The position numbers were made by a program, and so were the translations under genes. From Actinomycetes bacterium (GTDB lineage Bacteria; Actinomycetota; Acidimicrobiia; Acidimicrobiales; Palsa-688), in NCBI GenBank assembly GCA_021808665.1, contig JAKBBA010000064.1:1-18761 (forward strand): a DNA stretch of 18,761 bases, written 5' to 3'. Of this stretch, positions 7,143 through 13,553 are shown in pieces. Every line of letters begins with the position of its first letter. The first letter of the stretch is position 1. A model generated the notes under the pieces. The model saw only the letters and a list, made by a program, of their open reading frames with translations. It did not search any database and was not told the origin of the DNA.

Positions 7143-8365
7143 GGCCGGCTCCGGCCGGTGAACACGACAGGGTAACGAGACCAGTAGGGACGTTGCGTGG
7201 AGCTGTCGACGCTTGGCGCCTCGTCGGGGTCGGCTCGCGCCCCCCGTTCGAGCAGGGCCATCACCGCTACGGTCACGACACCGAAGAGCTGTGTGCCGGC
7301 CTGATCCGCGGGGATGATCCCCGCGGCCAGCTCTTGGCCTATGCAAGCGTGCATGCCATGTCCGAAGGAAAGCCCGTAAGGTCCGACACCCTCGGCTGGG
7401 ACCTGGCGGTAGGGGTTGAAGTCCCCGGCGTCGTCTCCGAAGATCGCCGGATCTCTGTTGACGGCGACAAGGTCGATGACGACCTTGGATCCGGCCGGTA
7501 TGTGCCGCCCGGACCGTAGGACGACGTCTTCCAGGGCCCATCGCACGCCGGTGGGGCTCGACGGGTAGAGACGGACGGTTTCGTGAACGCAGCCTTGCAC
7601 CCATCGGCGGTCGTCCAGCTTGGCTTGATCCTCCGGGTGAGCTGCGAGCCACTCAAGGATGTTGTGAGTCGACCTGGTGAAGGCGGTCGCGCTCGTGTGG
7701 GCGCCCGCCAGCAGGAAGAAGCCGATCTCCCTGACGAGCACGTCCCGTGGGATTTTCAGGTCGTCCTCGTTGCGAAGAAGTACGCTGAGCACGTCCCGGG
7801 GGAGGGAGCTTTCGTCGATTTCCCCGGCCACATGGCGTTGGATGAGCTCCGTCCGCCGCTGAATGGACGGGGTGACGAACTCGCTGTCGAAGTCGCCGAG
7901 CGCTTCGCGCACTTCGGCTGAGACTTCGGAGGGATCCCTGCGAGAGTGCACGAGTGTCGCTCCTTCGATCAGCTTCATCATCTGCTGGTAGAGACGTAAC
8001 GTCTCCTGAGGTGTGCGAAGTGGGCGGTCCACCCCAGCGTTCAGGGCGGCCAGGTTCATCATCAGCTGGTGGCTGAGCGTTACCAGCTCCGCGCGTCCGA
8101 CCTCGACGTGGGGGTCCAAGGTCTCGCTTATCACGTCCGGGAACAACTCGTTCTCGTAGAACTCGAGGGTTTCCTTTCGAAACAGTCGATTCTCCAAGCG
8201 GCGCCGGGACCTGTGTTCGTCTCCGTGCAGGTTCACGAGGACGCCTGACATGACGACCTCGCCAGCGTCGTAGAGTCCCTGCCTGAGGGCCTTCTGACGG
8301 TACGCGTCCTTCGCCTCGTCAAGGTTGGTGATGAAGATCGCAGCCTGTTCGGTGCTGTTGGCCAC
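7088..8365 (-). CDS. cytochrome P450 (second P450 of the operon)
   Basis: 425 residues from GTG 8365, preceded by AAAGGAG 10 nt upstream. P450 landmarks are the I-helix AGAHTSAT (220-227), the K-helix ExxR as ETVR (262-265), and the haem loop FGHGMHACIG with Cys341 as thiolate ligand. The I-helix position normally occupied by Asp/Glu before Thr is His223, so the usual acid-alcohol proton relay is altered. No membrane anchor is present, so it should be a soluble bacterial P450 needing ferredoxin partners, which are not in this window. It is a diverged paralogue of the P450 at 10718-12001, sharing blocks such as RRRLENRLF and LPRDVLSVL. It ends the six-gene operon, 21 nt after the upstream SDR. 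The last 20 or so residues lie past the usual P450 end (YPVVF) and are encoded antisense to the neighbouring SDR gene. Confidence 0.92.
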   Translation of the reverse strand: MANSTEQAAIFITNLDEAKDAYRQKALRQGLYDAGEVVMSGVLVNLHGDEHRSRRRLENRLFRKETLEFYENELFPDVISETLDPHVEVGRAELVTLSHQLMMNLAALNAGVDRPLRTPQETLRLYQQMMKLIEGATLVHSRRDPSEVSAEVREALGDFDSEFVTPSIQRRTELIQRHVAGEIDESSLPRDVLSVLLRNEDDLKIPRDVLVREIGFFLLAGAHTSATAFTRSTHNILEWLAAHPEDQAKLDDRRWVQGCVHETVRLYPSSPTGVRWALEDVVLRSGRHIPAGSKVVIDLVAVNRDPAIFGDDAGDFNPYRQVPAEGVGPYGLSFGHGMHACIGQELAAGIIPADQAGTQLFGVVTVAVMALLERGARADPDEAPSVDSSTQRPYWSRYPVVFTGRSRPHRPTVLPPSTTSVVPVI

Positions 8366-8386
8366 TTGACCGCCGCTCCTTTCGGT

Positions 8387-9148
8387 TCAGTCGACTATCA
8401 CGCCAAGCCCAAGGCCGCCGTCGACTGCCAGGGTCTCCCCGGTGGTCCACTCAGCTCGGGCTAGGTACTCGATTCCCTCGGCAATCTCCTCGGGTGTTCC
8501 TATCCTGCCCAGCGCGTGGTGGCCGGCCATGGACTGCAAACGTTGCAGAGCGTCGTCGTCGTCCCATATCCCGGCCCGTTGGTTGATCTCCGTGAAAACA
8601 GCGCCGGGTCGGACACACCCGACCCTGATCCCGCGTGGTCCAAGCTCGGTGGCCAGGACGCCGGTGAGAGCTTCGAGAGCGCCTTTCGTAGCAGCGTACG
8701 GGGCAGCTCCGGGGTATGACCTGCGGGTGTACACGGACCCGAGGAAGATAACGGCGCCCCTGCGCGCCTCTAGGTGGGGAAGGGCGGCCTGCGTGAGCAT
8801 CATTGCGGAGACGACGTTGTCGGAGAACAGGGACAGCAGGCGTTCCTCGTCGAACGTGCCGATCGCGGTCCTATACATGTTCCCGGCGTTATTGATGAGA
8901 ACGTCGATGCCCCCGCCGTGGGCGACGGCTGTATCGACAAGCGCTTTGCGGTCCTCGGCGACGGTCACGTCAGCTTTGATCCAGGCGCAGCCTTCACCGG
9001 CGGTAGCTGCGGTCTCGGCGAGTTTGTCCTCTCGCCTGCCGCAGATCGTGACCAGCGCACCCGCCCGTGCGAAGTGCACGGCTGTGGCGGCGCCGATCCC
9101 GGACCCGCCGCCCGTAACGACGACCGACATGCCCTCGACCGGACGCAT
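8387..9148 (-). CDS. SDR family NAD(P)-dependent oxidoreductase
   Basis: 253 residues from ATG 9148. That start is favoured because it overlaps the TAA of the upstream ThuA-like gene (TAATG) and has a GGGGGG ribosome site. The frame remains open further upstream, but that stretch is antisense-like and unneeded. Classical SDR features are complete: TGGGSGIG (12-19), NNAG (86-89), Ser138 in GSVY, Tyr151 and Lys155 in YAATK, and the C-terminal TTGETLAVDGGLGLG. It should oxidise a secondary alcohol or reduce a ketone with NAD(P). The Arg39-Arg pair after the second strand may favour NADP, but this is only a hint. A likely role is oxidation of an alcohol made by one of the flanking P450s. Confidence 0.9.
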   Translation of the reverse strand: MRPVEGMSVVVTGGGSGIGAATAVHFARAGALVTICGRREDKLAETAATAGEGCAWIKADVTVAEDRKALVDTAVAHGGGIDVLINNAGNMYRTAIGTFDEERLLSLFSDNVVSAMMLTQAALPHLEARRGAVIFLGSVYTRRSYPGAAPYAATKGALEALTGVLATELGPRGIRVGCVRPGAVFTEINQRAGIWDDDDALQRLQSMAGHHALGRIGTPEEIAEGIEYLARAEWTTGETLAVDGGLGLGVIVD

Positions 9149-9876
9149 TAGCCAACCCCCCCGGCTTGGTAAGCAGTGACGCTCGCGTCCTCGCGGCCGA
9201 GGGCCCACAATGCGGCCCGGGCGACGACGGTGCCGTGTACCGGGTGCTCCAGGCTCGCTCGGCTGTGACCGAGCACGTCTGTGGCGACACGCGACCCGCG
9301 CCAAGTGCGTGCCCATAAGACAGGTTGAGGGCGGCCCTGGTATTGAGACGTCGCCAAGGGGACCACGTTGGCTGCGACGGCCATGTCGTGGTAGATCTCG
9401 TCGACCAATTCGAAGTCTTCCAGCCCGGCGGTTACCGGGTGGGGCTCGTCTGTAAAAGAGATCGCTGACGCAAGAGGAGGTGGATGCCCCGAGGTCGCCC
9501 AGTCCCAGGCTGCGCCGACTATCTCCGGCCACATGGGCCAGTCGTCGAAGCAGATCGGGGCGGTGTGCAGGGCCAGCAGCCCGCCACCGCGGCTGAGGTG
9601 GCCGAGGATCGCCTCCTTGCCGACGTCATCCAGTTCGAAGGCGTACGCGCCCCTCAGGTCCCGGTAGCGGTCTGGAAGCATCCTGAACCTGACGGCGTTC
9701 ACTGTCAGCAGGTCGTAACGGGCACCCCGATGGAGGTCTTCGAAGGCCGCTGGGAGATCCTCGGTAATCTGCGTCCGGATGCCCTGTGGCGCTAGGAGGT
9801 CGGCGATGGCCTGAGAAGTAGCAGCGAAGTCGTGGGCGTGACCGCCGGTGAGCAGAAGGTTGGTCGCGGCGGTCAC
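9148..9876 (-). CDS. ThuA-like domain protein
   Basis: 242 residues from GTG 9876, which overlaps the upstream SDR stop as GTGA. The family pattern is visible: an N-terminal strand NLLLTGGHAHDF, a mid-segment AILGHLSRGGGLLALHTAPI followed by CFDDWPMWPEIVGAAW, then DEPHPVTAGLEDFELVDEIYH, and late WARTWRGSRVATDVLGHSRAS. ThuA proteins have a class-I glutamine-amidotransferase-like fold without a proven general activity. They are usually found near sugar dehydrogenases, and related domains accompany oxidative catabolism. Here the gene is locked between two SDRs and two P450s by stop/start overlaps. This suggests a step on the same intermediate, perhaps a hydrolysis or isomerisation. The exact role is unknown. 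Confidence 0.82.
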   Translation of the reverse strand: MTAATNLLLTGGHAHDFAATSQAIADLLAPQGIRTQITEDLPAAFEDLHRGARYDLLTVNAVRFRMLPDRYRDLRGAYAFELDDVGKEAILGHLSRGGGLLALHTAPICFDDWPMWPEIVGAAWDWATSGHPPPLASAISFTDEPHPVTAGLEDFELVDEIYHDMAVAANVVPLATSQYQGRPQPVLWARTWRGSRVATDVLGHSRASLEHPVHGTVVARAALWALGREDASVTAYQAGGVG

Positions 9877-10721
9877 CGCCGGCTACCCGCGCTCGTATCG
9901 CCGACACCGTCCACGGAGCGCGGTCGAGGCAGGCCTGCTATGACACTCATGGTGACGCCGCCGTCTACGAGGATGTTCTGCCCTGTGATGTAGGAGGCTT
10001 CCTCGCTGGCGAGGAATGACACGACGCTGGCGACGTCCTCGGGAAGCCCGAGGCGTCCGAGCGGGACTTTGCTCTCGCGGGCCGCGCGTACCTCGAGGTC
10101 AGCGTAGATCGGATCGGACATCCCTGCCAGCACGAGGCCGGGTGCAACGGCGTTGACGCGAATGCCGAGCGGCCCCCACTCGATCGCCATCTGCTGAGTC
10201 AGCAAAGCCACCGCGGCCTTGGTCGCTCCGTAGGCCCCGGCGTTCGGTCCGGGGGCAACGCCGTTCATCGACGTGACGTTTATGATGACGCCTCCTCTCG
10301 CGACCATGCGCCGAGCCGTCGCGCGGGCCATCGTGAAGGTACCGACGAGATTGACCGACACCACCAAGTCGAAGTCGTCGCGGCTGAGCTCCAAAAGAGG
10401 GCCGAAGCGGGCGATGCCGGCATTGTTCACGAGCAGGTCGACGTCACCTTCGAAGTCGTCGAGAGCTGCTTCCACGGAGGTTTCGTCGCTGACATCAGCA
10501 ACTAGCGGTATGGCACCCGCAGCGGCGGCTGCTTCTTGAACTCCAGATCCGGGAAGGTCAAGCATCCCCGTCCGCCAGCCGTCTTTGGCTAGGCGGGCGG
10601 CGATCACCCTTCCGATACCACCGGCCGCGCCGGTCACCACTGCACTCTTGGCCACCACTGCACTCCCGCTCACCGATGCGCTCCTGGCGGCGACTCCGCT
10701 CACCCCGGCACTCCCGCTCAC
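9873..10721 (-). CDS. SDR family oxidoreductase with repeat-derived N-terminal tail
   Basis: 282 residues from GTG 10721, which forms GTGA with the upstream P450 stop. The SDR core is complete: TGAAGGIG (30-37), NNAG (99-102), Ser151 in the VTSMNG block, Tyr164 and Lys168 in YGATK, and SYITGQNILVDGGVTM. The core begins only at about residue 23 (VAKSAVVTG). The first 22 residues are low complexity (Ser/Gly/Ala/Val) and encoded by tandem repeats with GTG codons in frame at residues 1, 7, 17, 22 and 23. The true start may be any of these; GTG 10655 would give a normal SDR of 260 residues. There is also a C-terminal extension after the usual end (LPRPRSVDGVGD). It is probably the dehydrogenase partner of the P450 immediately upstream. 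Confidence 0.88.
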   Translation of the reverse strand: MSGSAGVSGVAARSASVSGSAVVAKSAVVTGAAGGIGRVIAARLAKDGWRTGMLDLPGSGVQEAAAAAGAIPLVADVSDETSVEAALDDFEGDVDLLVNNAGIARFGPLLELSRDDFDLVVSVNLVGTFTMARATARRMVARGGVIINVTSMNGVAPGPNAGAYGATKAAVALLTQQMAIEWGPLGIRVNAVAPGLVLAGMSDPIYADLEVRAARESKVPLGRLGLPEDVASVVSFLASEEASYITGQNILVDGGVTMSVIAGLPRPRSVDGVGDTSAGSRR

Positions 10722-10724
10722 CGA
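10660..10724. repeat. in-frame tandem repeat at the P450/SDR junction (17-bp units, 48-bp period)
   Basis: GCACTCCCGCTCACCGA occurs exactly at 10660-10676 and 10708-10724, 48 bp (16 codons) apart. Shorter partial copies lie between and beside them; for example CACCACTGCACT appears twice near 10636-10664. On the coding strand each copy carries an in-frame GTG followed by AGC. The repeats span the end of the P450 gene and the first codons of the SDR. Confidence 0.8.
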
Positions 10725-12001
10725 ATCTCCGATTCGGGGGATCCAAAACGGACCGGGTAGCGCTCGAAGTGCGCCCGGGCGGACCCGGTGGAACCGCAGG
10801 GCGTCTCGTCGGGATCAGGTCGGATACCCCGTTCGAGCAGAGCGCTCGCCATCAACGCGACCGTGCCCAGGAGACGGCCCGACCCGGCGTCTCCTTTGAC
10901 GGTCCCACCGTCGAGCTCCATGCCGATGCAGGCGTGCATCCCGGCACCGAAGCTGTGGCCCCACGGCATGATCCCCGGCGGCACTTCACGGTCGGGATCG
11001 TAGATCCCCGACGCAGGCCCGAACACCGCCGGGTCGCGATTAGCTTCCGTCAGGTCCAGCACCACGAGGTCGCCAGCATCTAGCTTCTGCCCGTTGGACA
11101 GTTCGCAGGCGGTGACGGCGCGTCGGTGGGCCACCGGGCTCGCTGGGTGCAGCCGAAGAGTCTCATGGGCGCATCGCTGCACCAGTGACGGGTCCGCCTT
11201 GAGCCGCCCCGCCCTTTCAGGATGCCCGGCCACCCACCCGAAGATGTCGTCCATCGTGTGGGTGAGCGTGTTCGCTGTCGAGTGGCCTCCGGCTTGGAGG
11301 TAGAACGCCACCTCTCGGCGGATGACATCCTCGGAGAGGTCGAGGCGGTCCACGTTGGCGACCAGCACGCTCAGCACGTCCCGGGGGATCGTCGCCGGGT
11401 TGGCCCCGCCTTGCACGGCGCGCACGATGGCTCGGCGCCGTTCGAGAGAGGGACGGAAAAAGCGCTTGTCGAAGCCGTCCATCGCCGCGAGGACCTCCGC
11501 TCGCAACAGGTCCCGGGGGCGGGTCGAGTGCACCATGGTGGCTCCTTCGCCGAACTTGACGGCGAAGGCTATGAGGGCTTCGGTCTCCTCGGCAGTGCCT
11601 TGCGCTCGGTCGATACCGGCGATCATGGCGGTCAGGTTCATCACCGCCCTGTAGCCCAGCTCGACGAGGTCCGCTCGACCTGAGGCTGCTGCCGGGGTGA
11701 GCACAGCTTCGATGGTTCCCGGCAGCACTTCCTGCTCGAAGTACCGGAACGTGTCCCTACCAAATAGGCGGTTCTCCAGGCGCCGCCTATCCCGGTGCTG
11801 CCCTGCGTGCAAGTCAAGCAGGCAGTCGGCCATGATCACCGAGCCCTCGTCGTAGAGGGCCTGTCGCAGTGACCTGTGGCGGAAGGCGTCGCGCACATCG
11901 GCGAACGAGCTCAAGGTCACGGTCCGCCTCGTCGACGTCACGGCCTGCGAGGTCAACGGCTGCGCCGTCACGGCCTGCGGCGTGAAGGCTCGCGAGCTCA
12001 A
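10718..12001 (-). CDS. cytochrome P450 (first P450 of the operon)
   Basis: The frame is open from 12040. TTG 12001 is the earliest start I favour, because it overlaps the amidohydrolase stop (TTGA) and gives 427 residues. In-frame GTG codons at 11971 and 11941 are alternatives. Counting from TTG 12001, the I-helix reads AGGHSTAN (about 237-244), ExxR is ETLR (about 280-283), and the haem loop is FGAGMHACIG with Cys358. The I-helix acid is His and the following Thr is Ser, so the oxygen-activation pair is unusual. It matches the second P450 throughout (RRRLENRLF, IPRDVLSVL, MHACIG, LLERG, RYPV) at roughly 40 percent identity by eye. The first 20-30 residues are repeat-derived and absent from the paralogue's alignment. 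It is soluble with no anchor, and redox partners are not encoded nearby. Confidence 0.9.
   Translation of the reverse strand: MSSRAFTPQAVTAQPLTSQAVTSTRRTVTLSSFADVRDAFRHRSLRQALYDEGSVIMADCLLDLHAGQHRDRRRLENRLFGRDTFRYFEQEVLPGTIEAVLTPAAASGRADLVELGYRAVMNLTAMIAGIDRAQGTAEETEALIAFAVKFGEGATMVHSTRPRDLLRAEVLAAMDGFDKRFFRPSLERRRAIVRAVQGGANPATIPRDVLSVLVANVDRLDLSEDVIRREVAFYLQAGGHSTANTLTHTMDDIFGWVAGHPERAGRLKADPSLVQRCAHETLRLHPASPVAHRRAVTACELSNGQKLDAGDLVVLDLTEANRDPAVFGPASGIYDPDREVPPGIMPWGHSFGAGMHACIGMELDGGTVKGDAGSGRLLGTVALMASALLERGIRPDPDETPCGSTGSARAHFERYPVRFGSPESEIR
11936..11979. repeat. in-frame tandem repeat at the amidohydrolase/P450 junction (30-bp period)
   Basis: CGTCACGGCCTGCG occurs exactly at 11936-11949 and 11966-11979, 30 bp (10 codons) apart. 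On the coding strand each copy reads CGCAGGCCGTGACG, giving repeated Q-A-V-T with an in-frame GTG. A third, weaker GTGACC copy follows at 11920. The sequence TTGAGCTCG brackets the block at both ends (near 12001 and 11914). Confidence 0.75.
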
Positions 12002-13311
12002 CGGTACGCCAGTTCCCAGGTGAGAGCAGTCTCCGCCCAAGGTGTGACCCGCTCGCCGGGAAGTGGGGACCGGGTCGGCCAGGGCCGGTTCAGATCCACT
12101 TCCCGACCGCGACAGAACAGCCGCCGGAAACGGGATTTGTCGCCGAGCACGGTGATATCGCGCGTCGGGTCTCCGTCGATCACGAGGACGTCAGCTCTCT
12201 TGCCCACCTCTATCGTCCCGGTCAGGTGTCCTTCTCCCATTGCGACCGCGCCGTTGGAGGTGCCGCAGGTGATCGCCTCCAGGGGTGTCAAACCGAGAAC
12301 GTCGACGAAGAGCTGCATTTCCCGTGCGTGCCAGTGGCCGCACGGGGTTATGACGAAGCCGCTTTCCGACCCGCAGATCAAAGTCACACCGGTGTCGTAG
12401 GCGCGGCGCATCATGGCCCCTGTGCTTTCGATCTCGTTGCGGAAAACGTCCTGAGCGTCCGGGGTCGCCCCAGCCTTCGGCCCGAAGTCGGCGAGGTTGG
12501 CCAGGAAAGTGAAGACCGGCCCGAGTATGGCGCCGGACTCTACGACCGCTTCGAGCGCCTCCTCGTCCATGTAGGAGGCGTGGTAGATGATGTCCACGCC
12601 TGCACGGGCCGCGTCGCGGGTGCTACTGGCGTTGCGGCAGTGGGCGACGACAGGGGTCTGCAGGTCGTGGGCCGTGTCCACGACCGTCTTCAGTTCGTCG
12701 AGGGTCCATACTTGGAGCTCCCCGCGCCGGGTGGGCAGGGAGCCTGTCACGTGGATCTTGACCAGGTCGGCGCCCTCTTTGATCTGCCGGCGGGTAGCCA
12801 CGACCATTTCGTCGCGATTACGGGTCACCTCCGCGTAGCCCGCGGTGCCCTCGTCGGGGATCATACGGCCGGCCGTGCCGCCGACCGCGGTCATCAAGGC
12901 GTAAAGACCCGCCTTCATGTTAGGACCTTCAACGATCCCGGCCGCTACCGCCTCGCGCAGAGCCGGCCCGATGTTGAACAGGCCGTCGACGTCCATGATC
13001 GAAGTGACGCCGGCGCGCAGCACCTTCCCGAGGTTGAAACCGGCCACCAGAGCCGCCAAGGCCGGCTGGCGGTGGAAGAAGAGCTCGTCGTTGGACGCCG
13101 GTTCGCCGAGAGTGACGTGGGTGTGGGTGTCGACGAGGCCGGGCATGACCGTGAGGCCGGCAGCGTCGAAGACCTCTGCGTCCGTTGCGTCAGCGGCCCC
13201 TGATTCGCCGACACCAACTATGAGGTCTCCGTCTAGGAGCACGTCCGCCGCGCGCGGCGGGGCACCCGATCCGTCTATGACCGTTCCACCTCGCAATAGG
13301 ATCTGCGCCAT
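11998..13311 (-). CDS. amidohydrolase (imidazolonepropionase/prolidase-like), first gene of the P450 operon
   Basis: 437 residues from ATG 13311, with GGGGGA about 8 nt upstream; an in-frame start 36 nt earlier is less likely. The order fits the metal-dependent amidohydrolase superfamily: a beta-sandwich strand MAQILLRGGTVIDG, metal-binding HTH (63-65), a candidate carboxylated Lys185 (DLVKIHVTG), His224 (VVAHCRN), His244 (IIYHAS), and late LGLTPLEAITCGTSNGAVAM with GTIEVGKRADVLVIDGDP. The residue that aligns with the catalytic Asp of the GTDSG motif appears as Glu316 (GSESGF). The family hydrolyses cyclic amides, peptides or lactones. Its position as the leading gene, coupled to P450 and SDR genes, suggests ring opening or deprotection of the same substrate. 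The substrate is unknown. Confidence 0.9.
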   Translation of the reverse strand: MAQILLRGGTVIDGSGAPPRAADVLLDGDLIVGVGESGAADATDAEVFDAAGLTVMPGLVDTHTHVTLGEPASNDELFFHRQPALAALVAGFNLGKVLRAGVTSIMDVDGLFNIGPALREAVAAGIVEGPNMKAGLYALMTAVGGTAGRMIPDEGTAGYAEVTRNRDEMVVATRRQIKEGADLVKIHVTGSLPTRRGELQVWTLDELKTVVDTAHDLQTPVVAHCRNASSTRDAARAGVDIIYHASYMDEEALEAVVESGAILGPVFTFLANLADFGPKAGATPDAQDVFRNEIESTGAMMRRAYDTGVTLICGSESGFVITPCGHWHAREMQLFVDVLGLTPLEAITCGTSNGAVAMGEGHLTGTIEVGKRADVLVIDGDPTRDITVLGDKSRFRRLFCRGREVDLNRPWPTRSPLPGERVTPWAETALTWELAYR

Positions 13312-13553
13312 CGGGTAATCCCCCGGTCTCGTAACTCTAGACAACAATAAATATACGGATCAGTTAATTCGACTTCTGCTCGGCTCGCCACGCCATCTCA
13401 GGCTTAGGCTCCCCAAGCAGGTACCGGTCCGAGCCTACAGGAGCTGTCATGGCGTCAGCGTTTGCGAGGAGGCGACGACACGGAAGCGCCCCGGTTCTCT
13501 GAGTCACGCCGGAGGTATAGTCGCTGGCCGACGACGCACGCAAGGAGCCGGTC
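13312..13553. promoter_or_regulatory. divergent control region between the P450 operon and the ACMSD-like gene
   Basis: This 242-bp region feeds both directions. It includes a strikingly AT-rich patch at 13344-13374 (AACAATAAATATACGGATCA and on to AATT) just upstream of the minus-strand operon. That patch is the likely core promoter or operator, although no clean -35/-10 pair is visible. Toward the plus strand a TATAGT (13516-13521) could be the -10 of the amidohydrolase gene, with a poor -35. A small plus-strand ORF lies at 13449-13502. Confidence 0.45.
13449..13502 (+). CDS. possible 17-residue leader peptide, Arg-rich
   Basis: ATG 13449 follows AGGAG at 5 nt and encodes MASAFARRRRHGSAPVL before TGA. 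The four Arg codons are AGG AGG CGA CGA, which are usually rare in GC-rich genomes. The stop lies 51 nt before the start of the ACMSD-like gene, but the possible -10 TATAGT at 13516 is downstream of it. It would therefore be in the leader only if transcription starts earlier. It could be chance. A leader-peptide or attenuation role is inference. Confidence 0.25.
   Translation: MASAFARRRRHGSAPVL

Noticed and set aside
9149..9532. Upstream extension of the SDR reading frame to 9532
   Set aside because: It lies wholly inside the ThuA-like gene in another frame, is Arg-rich shadow sequence, and the ATG at 9148 has a ribosome site and a TAATG overlap.
10636..10724. CRISPR-like or mobile-element repeat
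   Set aside because: Only two exact copies with partial neighbours, inside coding frame, with no spacers, inverted ends or transposase.
7088..12040. Recent tandem duplication of the P450 genes
   Set aside because: The two proteins differ at roughly 60 percent of positions by eye, so any duplication is old; no nucleotide-level repeat was seen between them.
12226..13203. 325-codon plus-strand frame opposite the amidohydrolase
   Set aside because: Antisense shadow; composition rich in His, Val, Arg and Gly without recognisable domains.
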